Source of the DNA: CAVVSQ01 sp963848825
GTDB taxonomy: Bacteria; Planctomycetota; Planctomycetia; Gemmatales; Gemmataceae
Direction of reading: 5' to 3'
DNA length: 64,000 nucleotides
Assembly: GCA_963848825.1 (NCBI GenBank)
Contig: CAWKFA010000015.1
Coordinates: 248,001-312,000 of the forward strand
Positions 10,875-20,395 of the stretch are shown piece after piece. Numbering within the stretch: position 1 is the first letter of the stretch; every line of letters begins with the position of its first letter. The notes beneath the pieces were generated by a model. The model made no database searches. It saw only the letters and a list, made by a program, of their open reading frames with translations, and had not been told where the DNA came from. Both the position numbers and the translations under genes were made by a program.

Positions 10875-13142
10875 TCAATCGTGATTTGCCGTAAAAATCT
10901 CCTCGAATTGTCCGCTGCATTGTTGAAAAGCCTTGAGGAGCGCGGGGTCGAACTGGGTCCCGGCCGCACTGCTCATGAGCTGCAGGGCGGCACTGTGCGA
11001 TAACGAGGGCTTGTAACTGCGCCGCGAACGCAGCGCGTCATAAACGTCGCACAGGCTAACGAGCCGGGCCGCCAGCGGAATGTCCGCGCCGGCCAGGCCG
11101 TCGGGATAGCCCGTGCCGTCATAGCGCTCATGGTGGTGTCTGGCAATCTCGATGGCCATGCGCAAAAAAGCGGTAGCCGACGGATGTTTCTCGACCATCT
11201 TTTGCAGCATTTCCGCCCCGACAGCGGGATGCGACTGCATGATCAAGCGTTCCTCGGCATCGAGCTTGGTCGGCTTCATCAGAATGTGGTCGGGCAATCC
11301 TATCTTGCCGATGTCGTGCAGGGGCGCGCAACAGGACGCGAGATCGACGAAGTTTTCGTCAATTTGATCCGCGAAGGCGGAGCAGCGGCCCGCTTCCTCG
11401 CCCAGGGCGCGAACGTATTTTTGCAAACGATTCAAGCGAAACCCGGTTTCATTGGCACGGTGCTGCACCAGGTTGGCCAGGGCCAGGACCAGAGCATTGC
11501 GTGCCTCCGCCAGGTCGGAATTCCGGTTCGTCAGGTTCTTTTCCAACTCATGATTGATGGCCAGCAGTTGATGCCTTAAGAGCTCGGTGCTATCCTGCGC
11601 ATCTTTGAGTCTGAGGGCGGCCTTGACACGCGATTGCAACTGGGCCACGCTGAATGGCTTGGTAAGAAAATCGTCCGCCCCGTTTTGCAGCAATTGCGCC
11701 ATCGTGTCCGTATTCGCATGGCCGGAGCTCATGATGATTTTCAAATTCGGGCTAGGGGGGTTGGCCCGCAACTCACGGCACACCTCCGGTCCGCCAACCT
11801 CGTCCATGTTAATGTCGAGGAGCAACAGGTCGTATTTCTTGGCCCTCACCAGCGCGAGCGCCTCTTTACCGCCCCGCGCCTCGTCGCAGGTCATGCCCTC
11901 CGCCTGCAAGACGAGCTTGCAGTAGGAGCGAATACTCGCCTCATCATCCACCAGCAGCACCTGATAGGTTCGCGCGGGCCCCGCCCAAAGGGTCTTGCCC
12001 GACCGGGCAAATTCGCTTTCCTGGCCAGGGGAAGCATCGCGCCGCATCATGTGCTCCCCCATTTCCGTCGTGAGGAAAGGCAGCAAGGCGCGCATCGCCG
12101 CCTGGGGAGTCAAGTAGCGGTCGCTGGGGTTTAAGGCCATCAGGTTCTGGATCACTTTTTCAAGCTCGGGAGAGATTTCTGGCCGTTTCTCCCGGATATT
12201 GGGGGGCGGCTGACGGATCCTGTTTACCATCTCCTCCAGAAGGGTGCCCTTGGAAGGGAATGGCGTGGTTCCGGTGAGACACCAGTAAAGCACCCCGCCG
12301 AGGCCGTACAGATCGGCCCGGATGTCCACGGTATGCGCATCCTCGACCTGTTCCGGGGCCATGTAGTCCAGTGTTCCCAAAATAGCGCCCTGCTCGGTCA
12401 GCCCGCTCGAAAACCTTCGCGCCAAACCGAAATCTAGCAGTTTGGCTTGCCCTTCCGGGGTTACCTGAATGTTCGACGGCTTGATGTCCCGGTGGACCAA
12501 ATGATTCTTGTTGGCTTCTCCCAGGGCCGACGCGATTTGGTGCATGAGATCGCATGCCTCGGCCGGGGCTAACGGGCCCCGTGTACGGACATAATCTTCG
12601 AGGTCCTGTCCCGGTACGTATTCCATGACGAAGAAATGCAGGCTTTTGCCGTCGGCGCTGGTCAGTTCGCCGGCGTCAATGGCGCTGACGATGTTGGGAT
12701 GTTGAAGCTGGGCGATGGCCCGTATCTCCGTCATGAAGCGATTCAAGAGGCGCGCGTCCTGGTCGAGGCCCATCGACAATACCTTGATGGCCACCTGTTT
12801 GCGCATCTTGATATGCTCGGCCCGAAAGACGACACCCATGCCGCCGGCACCCAGGCGGTCAAGTACCCGATAGTTGCCCAGAATAAGTCCGAAAAAAGTG
12901 CCCGCGCCAATACGGCCCGCCTGATAAACCGTGAGCAGCTCCAAATCGACCAGGGCGGCCAAAAGGTCCTCGGTTTTAGTAATGGCGGCCAGACCCTGGC
13001 GTTGCGCGGGACAGATCTTTTCGAGGTCCTCTCCGAGGACCAGGGAAGATGACACCAGGTCGTCGAGAAGAATATGATCTTGAGAGAGAGAAGATCGCGC
13101 ACTCTTATTTGGGCCCGCATTGAGCCGCTGGAGATCGTTCAT
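10875..13142 (-). CDS. Ser/Thr protein kinase - receiver - HD-GYP fusion protein
   Basis: A 755-residue protein joining three signalling modules. A Hanks-type kinase occupies about residues 90-350: glycine loop LGAGGMGVVF, VAIKVL, HRDIKPSN, LLDFGLARR and MAPEQ. A receiver occupies about 392-515 (LLVDDEASIR, LLLLDINMDEVGG, then LTKPFS). A helical linker leads to an HD-GYP cyclic-di-GMP phosphodiesterase domain at about 565-745 with HDIGKIGLPDH and HHERYDGTGYPDGLAG. All key motifs look intact. It lacks the transmembrane PASTA-type sensor of many kinases and is probably cytoplasmic. Its start codon overlaps the stop of the upstream response regulator (13139-13142), so the two are translationally coupled. 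It would link phosphorelay, Ser/Thr phosphorylation and c-di-GMP turnover in one polypeptide. Confidence 0.9.
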   Translation of the reverse strand: MNDLQRLNAGPNKSARSSLSQDHILLDDLVSSSLVLGEDLEKICPAQRQGLAAITKTEDLLAALVDLELLTVYQAGRIGAGTFFGLILGNYRVLDRLGAGGMGVVFRAEHIKMRKQVAIKVLSMGLDQDARLLNRFMTEIRAIAQLQHPNIVSAIDAGELTSADGKSLHFFVMEYVPGQDLEDYVRTRGPLAPAEACDLMHQIASALGEANKNHLVHRDIKPSNIQVTPEGQAKLLDFGLARRFSSGLTEQGAILGTLDYMAPEQVEDAHTVDIRADLYGLGGVLYWCLTGTTPFPSKGTLLEEMVNRIRQPPPNIREKRPEISPELEKVIQNLMALNPSDRYLTPQAAMRALLPFLTTEMGEHMMRRDASPGQESEFARSGKTLWAGPARTYQVLLVDDEASIRSYCKLVLQAEGMTCDEARGGKEALALVRAKKYDLLLLDINMDEVGGPEVCRELRANPPSPNLKIIMSSGHANTDTMAQLLQNGADDFLTKPFSVAQLQSRVKAALRLKDAQDSTELLRHQLLAINHELEKNLTNRNSDLAEARNALVLALANLVQHRANETGFRLNRLQKYVRALGEEAGRCSAFADQIDENFVDLASCCAPLHDIGKIGLPDHILMKPTKLDAEERLIMQSHPAVGAEMLQKMVEKHPSATAFLRMAIEIARHHHERYDGTGYPDGLAGADIPLAARLVSLCDVYDALRSRRSYKPSLSHSAALQLMSSAAGTQFDPALLKAFQQCSGQFEEIFTANHD

Positions 13143-13783
13143 GGCTGTTGTCCCGAAATAGAGAAATTACCCAATTTAATGGGGATGTCGGACTTGAGCA
13201 GCTGCGGCTCTATCTCTTTCTTGAAACAGTCGGGGCAAATGCCGTGGCTGAAACGCACGTCGGCATTGGCGGCGACGTAATTCTCCACGCATTGCCAATA
13301 GTTCTTGTCGTCGCGAATATTTTTGCAATAACTGCAGATCGGCAACAGGCCGCTCAACTGCTTTACCTGGGCCAGCGCGATTTCCAGCTCCCGCACCTGC
13401 TTCCGCAGGTTCTGCTGCAACTGCACAATGCGCACGCCCGTTTGCAAACGGGCAAATAGTTCCTGGCGGTCAAAGGGTTTGGTGACGTAATCGTCGGCCC
13501 CCGCCTGCAGGCCCTTGATGATGTCCGTCTTCTCGCTATTGGCGGTTAGCAAAATAACATAAGTCGAGCTATTCTCGGCCCGTAACCGCCGGCATAACTC
13601 CAGGCCGTCGCAGCCTGGCATCATCCAGTCAAGTATTGCCAGGGACGGCGCGTCCGGGGACTGTAGCATGCTCCAGGCGGTGGCGCCATCGCTGACAACC
13701 AGGGGTTCGTAGCCCCATTTTGTCAGGGCCTTTTCGACGAGCAGGCGATAACCCGCGTCGTCATCCGCCAACAGAATGCGCAT
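13139..13783 (-). CDS. Response regulator with C-terminal Cys-rich domain
   Basis: A 214-residue protein. The receiver domain (MRILLADDDAGYR, phospho-Asp in LAILDWMMPGCDG, TANS and VTKPF) is followed by a short helix (RKQVRELEIALAQVKQL) and a compact domain with ICSYCKNIRDD and HGICPDCFKK. That last domain recurs at the C-terminus of many response regulators and PAS proteins. Its two CxxC pairs suggest metal binding, but its function is not established. The start is the ATG at 13783 with AAGGAAA upstream. The preceding 33 in-frame codons are unlikely to be used. It is first in an operon with the kinase-REC-HD-GYP protein. Confidence 0.9.
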   Translation of the reverse strand: MRILLADDDAGYRLLVEKALTKWGYEPLVVSDGATAWSMLQSPDAPSLAILDWMMPGCDGLELCRRLRAENSSTYVILLTANSEKTDIIKGLQAGADDYVTKPFDRQELFARLQTGVRIVQLQQNLRKQVRELEIALAQVKQLSGLLPICSYCKNIRDDKNYWQCVENYVAANADVRFSHGICPDCFKKEIEPQLLKSDIPIKLGNFSISGQQP

Positions 13784-14170
13784 GTTCTCGTTTCCTTGTT
13801 GCAGTGGCCCGCTCACGTCCTGGGAAGATGCGAAGGGGAAAGTGGGAGATGCGGTAATTAGGTGTTTTCTGATAACCGCCAACTAACCTTAGGTCATAAA
13901 AAAACGATAATAGCGCCGCGTGCCTAAAAATCTCCATGATTGCCAGGCAAATAGTTTTGCCCTTCTCAATTCGTTCCTGGCGGCCTGAACAGGTTTTAGG
14001 ATAAATCTTCGACACGCCTTAAATTTTTGACCTATGTTATCGGGCCAAAGGCCGTTGGAGCGTTCGGAAAAAAGGGGTCTGATCCCTTTTTTTCGAACGC
14101 TCTTAGGTGAAACTCCGCCTACCGCCTATCAGCGCCGTGGCAGCGAAAATCCCCACGAATTGGGCCAATT
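13784..14170. other. Divergent intergenic region containing a palindromic repeat
   Basis: Upstream region of the response regulator (minus) and of the substrate-binding protein (plus). It contains the GGGGTC-family hairpin at 14058-14102. No other feature is confidently recognised. The AT-rich part at 13860-14040 probably holds promoters. Confidence 0.5.
14058..14102. repeat. Palindromic repeat, GGGGTC family copy A
   Basis: A hairpin with arms gagcgttcggaaaaaaggg and ccctttttttcgaacgctc, pairing with one mismatch around a short loop (gtctgat). The core AAAAAGGGGTCTGA-CCCTTTTT is shared with copies near 56151-56242 and 60706-60746. It may act as a terminator or belong to a dispersed palindromic repeat. 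Confidence 0.8.
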
Positions 14171-15412
14171 ATGACCATGTTGCCGTGCAGGGTTCGCGCA
14201 CTCCTGATCCTTCTCACTTTCAGCGGGCCTTTGACGGCCAGCGCGGTGCTGACGACATTGTTTTGGGCATGTCCGCGGCCTTTACCGGGCCCAGCAAAAG
14301 CCTGGGCATCGAGCTTTATCGCGGCTCCATGGCCTATTTCGAGCATGTCAACAGCCTGGGCGGCGTCCATGGCCGTAAGATCGCCATCAAGGCGTACGAT
14401 GATGGTTACAACCCCGGACCGGCGATCGAAAACACCCGACGCCTCATCGACACCGATAAGGTATTTCTGCTCTTCAATTACGTGGGCACGCCCACGACGA
14501 CGCGCTGCCTGCCGCTCCTGAAGCGGCATCGCGACGACTCCTTCTTTCTTTTTTTCCCCTTCAGCGGCGCCGAACCTCAGCGCCAACCTCCTTATGACGA
14601 ATTCGTTTTCAATCTGCGCGCCTCCTATTACCAGGAGACGGGCGGCCTGGTGGATCAATTCGTCGAGATCGGCAGAAAGAAGGTGGCCGTTTTCTACCAG
14701 ATCGACGCCTATGGGCGCAATGGCTGGGCGGGAGTGCGTGCCGCCCTGGCCCGGCATGGCCTGAAAATGACGGAAGAAGCCACCTACCGGCGCGGCGCTC
14801 TATATTCCGAAAGCATGAAGGAGCAGGTGGACATCCTGCCGCACCTCGGAGGCGGATGCGGTCATATCCATAGGTTCCTATGCCGCCTGCGCCGCTTTCA
14901 TACGCGCCGCGCGCGATGCCGGCTGGGAAGTGCCCATCGCCAATGTTTCCTTTGTCGGCAGCGAGAACATGCTCGATTTACTTCAGGAAACCGGCAAAAC
15001 CAACGGCACCGACTATACACGGAACCTCATCAACTCCCAGGTCGTGCCCAGTTACCATGACGAAAGCATCCCCGCCGTGAACGAGTTTCGCCGGTTGCTC
15101 AAACAATTTGAGCCGGTGCCGCCGCGCGCCCTGTTGAGCGAGGATTACCTGCCGCGGCCGCCATGCTTCGTGAGCCTGGAAGGCTTCCTCAATGCCAAGC
15201 TCCTGGTGACGATCTTGACCAAAATGGAATTTCCCCTCGAACGCTTGGGCATCAAGTACGCGGCGGAATCGATGGAAGACCTCCACCTGGGCACGGGCGA
15301 GCCGGTCTACTTTAGGGCCGACCGCCACCAGGCCATGGACAGAATTTATTACACGGTCGTCGAAGAGGGCCGCTTTGTGCCTTTGAACGACTGGAAAAGG
15401 TGGTCCAAATGA
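14171..15412 (+). CDS. ABC-type substrate-binding protein (Leu/Ile/Val-binding fold), two frameshifts
   Basis: Periplasmic binding protein of the LivK/Peripla_BP_6 type, about 413 residues. The start at 14171 gives a good signal peptide (MTMLPCRVRALLILLTFSG, ending around TASA). The frame then changes near nt 14250 into DDIVLGMSAAFTGPSKSLG, the typical first strand of the mature protein, and changes back near nt 14845. Further family features are YFEHVNSLGGVHGRKI and a DDGYNPGPAIENTRRLI segment. No ABC ATPase or permease is adjacent. Its stop codon overlaps the start of a membrane hybrid kinase, so it more likely senses a ligand for that kinase than feeds a transporter. The ligand cannot be inferred. 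Confidence 0.8.
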
Positions 15413-18400
15413 GGCCCTACGGACTGTTGACCAAGACCCTGGTTATGATGCTGGGCCTATTCGGCGTGACCGCTCTCGTGCTCTCCGGGTTTCTCAGTTG
15501 GAGCAGCGACGAGACATTGACCGCGCAATTCCAGAGAAACGGCAAGGACATCGCCGAAAGCATCGCCAGCATAAGTCCGGACATCCTCCTCAACCGCGAC
15601 CCCGCGACCATGCAAGCGATGATCGACGAACGGCGCGAGGGGGTTCCCGGCATTTCCTATATCCTGGTGCTCGACGATCATGGGGAGGTCGTTGCTCACA
15701 CTTTCGTGCCGAAAGTTCCCACGGAGATACGCAAGCTTCCCAGAGATTCTCGCCAAACCCTGTTCCAGGACGTTAACGTGCCGGGCCTCGGCGACGCCAT
15801 TGACATATGCACTTCCATTCTGGGTGGGGAGGAAGGTTACGTTCACGTGGGCATGGACCGCGCCGATTCGGCAGGTGATCTGGCAGCGGATCCGTCAGCT
15901 GGCTCTCCTTATGTTGGTGTTGTTCGCCATCAGCGTGCTGGTCACTTTCGCCTTGATGCGCAAGGTAACCTTGCCCTTGAGCCTTCTAACGGCAAGTGCG
16001 CAACGGCTGGCCGGCGGGGATACCTTGATCGCCGGTGAAAAAGCTGTCCTGCCTGACTGGTTTCCGCTCGCCAAAGGCAACGATGAGGTCGCGCAGTTGA
16101 CCCGCGCTTTTCGTTCCATGGCGCTGGAGGTGTCGACACGGGAAATCGGCCTCAAGCAGCAGTTCAAACTGCTCCTGGACTCGACGGCGGAGGCCATTTA
16201 CGGGATCGATCTCGAAGGCAATTGCGTCTTTTGCAATCCTGCCTGCGCCCGGCTGTTGGGTTATCCCAACGGGGAGGCCTTGCTCACGCGGCAGATGCAC
16301 CTGCTCGCGCATCACACGCACGCCGATGGCACACCGTATCCGCGCGGAATGCCGCATTTTACTGGCCTCCTGTGAAAACAAGGGCACCCATGTGGACAAT
16401 GAAGTACTCTGGCGCACCGACGGCAGCAGTTTTCCCGTCGAGTATTGGTCCAATCCCATGTATTCGGACGGCAAGCCTATCGGCTCGGTCGTGACTTTCG
16501 TGGACATCACCGAGCGCCGACATACCGAGGCTGAATTGGTCAAGGCCAAGGAATTCGCCGAATCCGCCAGCCGCTCGAAAAGCGAATTTCTCGCCAACAT
16601 GAGCCACGAAATTCGGACGCCAATGAACGGCATCATCGGCATGACGGAACTCGCCCTGGACGGCGAGCTATCCCGCGACCAGCGTGAACATCTCGAAATG
16701 GCCAAGTCGTCCGCGGATTCGTTGCTTACCGTGATCAACGACATCCTCGATTTTTCCAAGATCGAGGCGGGTAAGTTCGATCTTGATCCCGTGACCTTTC
16801 CGCTACGGGACGAGGTGGGCGACGCCTTGAAATCGCTCGGCATGCGCCTCATAAAAAAGGGCTGGAGCTTACCTACCACGTGCAACCGGCCGTGCCCGAG
16901 CTTCTGGTCGGCGACTCGGCGCGCCTGCGCCAGGTGATCATCAACCTGGTCGGCAATGCGGTCAAGTTCACGGAGCGCGGCGAAGTCGTGGTGCGCGTGG
17001 CCGTCGAATCGTCCACCGACCAGGACTACCTGCTGCACTTTAGCGTCGCCGATACGGGCATTGGCATTCCGGCGGACAAGGTCCAGATTATTTTCGAGCC
17101 CTTCACGCAGGCCGATGGTTCCACCACGCGCAAATATGGCGGCACCGGGTTGGGGCTGGCCATCTCCACGCGCCTGGTCGAATTGATGGGCGGCCGGATC
17201 TGGGCGGAAAGTGAAGTTGGCACCGGCAGCACGTTTCATTTCACCGCGCATGACTCGGGCGACCGGGCCCGCCAAAATTCCCATCCATCATGTGGACCTG
17301 GAAAACCTGCCGGTACTCGTCGTGGATGACAACGCCACCAACCGTATCATCCTCTGCGAGATATTACGTCATTGGCATATGAAACCGACACCCGTCGATA
17401 GTGGTCAACTCGCGGTGACAACCATGAAGCAGGCAGCCGCGGCGGGCACGCCGTTTCCTCTGGTGCTCCTGGATGCCATGATGCCCGAAATGGACGGCTT
17501 TACCGTGGCCGAACAAATCAAGGAAAGCCCGATGTTGGCGGGGGCCACGATCTTGATGTTGTCGTCGGCGGATAGCACGGGCGACGCTCGGCGCTGTCGC
17601 GAGGTAGGTATCGCCCGGTATCTGCGCAAGCCCATCAAGCAATCGGAACTTCTCGATGCCATCCTGATCGCCCTGGGCTCGGTGGCTCTCCAGGCCTCGG
17701 AACCGGCAACGGTGGCGGCGGGCCAGCCACCGCATTCGCCGGGGGCCGGCTGGAGGGTCCTGCTGGCCGAGGACAACAAGGTCAACCAGCGGCTGGCGAG
17801 CAAGATTCTGGAGAAGCATGGCCATCACGTGACGATTGTGGAAAATGGCCGGGAGGTGCTGGCGGCTCTCAAGCGCGAAGAATTCGACATGATCTTGATG
17901 GATGTCCAGATGCCGCTCATGGACGGCCTGGCCGCCACCGTGGCCATTCGCCATGACGAGCAGTCCACCGCCGGCCACATCCCCATCATCGCCCTCACCG
18001 CGCATGCCATGATGGGAGACCGCGAACGTTGCCTGTCGGCCGGCATGGATGCTTATGTCTCCAAGCCATTGCGGCCCAAGGACCTCTTTGTGATCATGGA
18101 AAACCTGTTGGGCAAACCGGTCCCGGTTCCGGCCTCTTCAGGCGAACAATCGGTTGAACTCGGCTCCGCCCCCGTATTTGATCACGATGCGACGATGGAT
18201 CGTGTCGAACACGACATGGAGTTGCTTCGGGAAATGGTCCAAGCTGTTCACCGACCAATCGGACCAAATCATGGAGAAGATGGCCGAGGGCATCCGGCGA
18301 CGCGATGGCATGCTACTCAAACGGGCCGCGCATAAGCTAAAGGGCTCCGTGGGAGTTTTCGGCGCCAGTGAGGCCCTTGCGACCGCCACGGCCGTGGAAC

Positions 18401-18525
18401 TGCAGGCCCGGAATAATAACTTCACGGGTTTGATTGCGATGCACGCGCGACTCCAGCTCGAAATCGACAGCTTGCAAAAGGCTCTCCATGATTTTCTGGC
18501 GGCCGCCCCGTTGATTGGCGTTTAG
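15409..18525 (+). CDS. Membrane hybrid histidine kinase (HAMP-PAS-HisKA-HATPase-REC-REC-HPt), five frameshifts
   Basis: A BarA-type phosphorelay kinase of about 1040 residues. The first membrane segment is LVMMLGLFGVTALVLSGFL, followed by a periplasmic sensor of about 120 residues. The second membrane segment is LALLMLVLFAISVLVTFAL, then HAMP and PAS (STAEAIYGIDLEGNCVFCNP). HisKA has SHEIRTPMNGIIGMT, and the ATPase has NLVGNAVKFTERG and YGGTGLGLAI. There are two receivers (LDAMMPEMDG and MDVQMPLMDG) and a C-terminal HPt (AHKLKGSVGVFGA). Frame changes fall near nt 15880, 16365, 16870, 17260 and 18235. Every segment is collinear with one protein. ATG at 15409 overlaps the TGA of the substrate-binding gene, so the two are coupled. 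Output probably passes to the NtrC-type regulator downstream. Confidence 0.87.
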
Positions 18526-18689
18526 GTCAGCGCACCGTGCTCCAATCGCGACGTGCCGATGTCAATTTGGTTTTTATGGATCGCGGCCTACGGTTAATCT
18601 TCTTGCAACCTTGGCTGAGCGGGGGTATCGTGGGACCAATAGGTATTTACGTTGAGTAGTCAATCTCTCACGGATACTCGGGTGATGTA

Positions 18690-20105
18690 ATGCCTTTGTT
18701 GCTGGCCATTGATGACGACCCGTCGATCCTTGAGTTTTTCAAGGCGTTTTTTGCTGAACCGGAAATAGCCCTGGAAACCGCCGGGTCCCTGGCGGACGGG
18801 CTGAGCAAGTTCTCCAGCTGCCACCCCGATGTCGTTCTCTTGGACATGGATTTGCCCGATGGCTCGGGCCTGGATGGCTTTCGCCGCATTCATGCGCTGG
18901 ACCCCAAGACCCCGGTCATTTTCCTCACGGGGCATGGTAGTACCGAGACCGCCATCGAGGCCACGGCCCTGGGCGCTTACGACTATCTTCATAAACCCCC
19001 CAATGTTGAGCGCCTGCGCGAACTTGTCCTGCGCACCGTCGAAGTCAACCGACTCATGCATGTCCCGGCCCTGATTGGCAGCAATGCCCCGGAAAGCGAT
19101 CTGGGCACGGATTCGCTGGTGGGCCGCTGTGCCCCCATGCTGGAAGTATGCAAGGCCATCGGCCGTGTCGCTCCGCAAAATGTGACCTGCCTGATCCTGG
19201 GTGAAAGCGGCACTGGCAAGGAACTGGTGGCTCGCGCCATCTATCACTACAGCCGGCGCTCGGCCGGGCCCTTTCTCGCCATCAACTGTGCCGCGATTCC
19301 TGAAAACCTCCTCGAAAGCGAATTGTTCGGCCATGAAAAAGGTTCCTTCACCGGCGCCGACAGCAAACGTGTGGGCAAGTTCGAACAGTGTTCCGGCGGC
19401 ACCCTTTTTCTCGATGAAATAGGAGACATGGCGCCGCTGACGCAGGCCAAGATCCTCCGCGTTTTGCAAAACCAACAGTTCGAGCGTGTCGGCGGCCGCG
19501 AGACGATTCAAACCGATGTCCGCCTGATTGCCGCCACGCACCGCAACCTGGAGCAAGCCGTTGCCGCGGGGCAGTTTCGCGGCGACCTTTTTTATCGGCT
19601 CAATGTTTATACCATCCAGCTGCCGCCGCTACGGGAACGGGGCCGCGATGTGCCGCTGCTCGTCGATCACTTCGTACGGCGCTTCAGTCTCGAACTGGGC
19701 AAGGAGGTACGTCAGGTTGCACCCGAGACCATGGACCTGCTCGTGCGCTATAACTGGCCGGGAAATGTCCGCGAATTGCAGAGCGTCCTGAAAAATGCCC
19801 TGTTGCAAGCCCAGGGTCCTGTCCTCTTGCCCGAGTTTCTGCCAGCTTCCTTCCCCAGGCTAAGCGGCGGTTTGGGAACGAGCGGCGGCCAGGCGCTGGA
19901 TGAATGGGACCAGTTCCTCAAAGTTCGGCTGCTGGCCGGCACCAGCGCACTTTACGCCGAGTGGCAAGCTCTTACCGACACGCGCCTCTTCCGTTACGTC
20001 CTGCGTCATACCCAGGGCAATCTTTCCCAGGCGGCGCACATCCTCGGCATCAATCGGGCCACTTTGCGGACCAAAATGGAAGCCCTTGGCATCAAAAACG
20101 AATAG
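18690..20105 (+). CDS. Sigma-54-dependent response regulator (NtrC family)
   Basis: A 471-residue enhancer-binding protein. The receiver covers residues 1-120 (LLLAIDDDPS, phospho-Asp in VVLLDMDLPDGSG). The AAA+ domain covers about 145-380: Walker A GESGTGKE, sigma-54 contact loop GSFTGA in place of the usual GAFTGA, Walker B GGTLFLDEIGD, and NWPGNVRELQ. A Fis-type helix-turn-helix is at the C-terminus (GNLSQAAHILGINRATLRTK). It follows the hybrid kinase by about 165 bp on the same strand and is its likely target. A sigma-54-like promoter lies 215 bp beyond its stop, so it may switch on the sigma factor gene that follows. Confidence 0.93.
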   Translation: MPLLLAIDDDPSILEFFKAFFAEPEIALETAGSLADGLSKFSSCHPDVVLLDMDLPDGSGLDGFRRIHALDPKTPVIFLTGHGSTETAIEATALGAYDYLHKPPNVERLRELVLRTVEVNRLMHVPALIGSNAPESDLGTDSLVGRCAPMLEVCKAIGRVAPQNVTCLILGESGTGKELVARAIYHYSRRSAGPFLAINCAAIPENLLESELFGHEKGSFTGADSKRVGKFEQCSGGTLFLDEIGDMAPLTQAKILRVLQNQQFERVGGRETIQTDVRLIAATHRNLEQAVAAGQFRGDLFYRLNVYTIQLPPLRERGRDVPLLVDHFVRRFSLELGKEVRQVAPETMDLLVRYNWPGNVRELQSVLKNALLQAQGPVLLPEFLPASFPRLSGGLGTSGGQALDEWDQFLKVRLLAGTSALYAEWQALTDTRLFRYVLRHTQGNLSQAAHILGINRATLRTKMEALGIKNE

Positions 20106-20321
20106 CTATCGCCAGGTGAGCAGTAAGCGGCGACGCGCTGGCGAATTATTGACCGCCTGACGCGCCAATCACCAGAAAATGCTGGCACCACCCTACGCCC
20201 GCAACTCTGACTTCTGCCCCCTTCTTTGCCTGAATAACCAAATCTGTGCATTCACAAGCCACTGGCTGAACACAGGTTGCATCCAAGGCGACGGGAACAT
20301 CTCGCCGACCAATTCACGTGT

Positions 20322-20338
20322 TGGCACGACGGATGCTT
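20322..20338 (+). promoter_or_regulatory. Candidate sigma-54 (-24/-12) promoter
   Basis: The string tggcacgacggatgctt matches the -24/-12 consensus TGGCACG-N4-TTGCT with one mismatch. The GG and GC dinucleotides are separated by the required 10 nt. Transcription would begin near 20348, about 48 nt before the sigma-factor start. The gene just upstream encodes a sigma-54 activator, which strengthens the call. The rest of the 290-bp intergenic region shows nothing else recognisable. Confidence 0.5.
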
Positions 20339-20395
20339 TAGCCATCATCAGTTCAACAACAATCGCTAAAGTGAAACCCCCTACTGGAGCTTGTG

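Noticed and set aside
15986..17284. 432-codon open frame on the minus strand
   Set aside because: Antisense to the membrane hybrid kinase, which is merely broken into several frames by indels.
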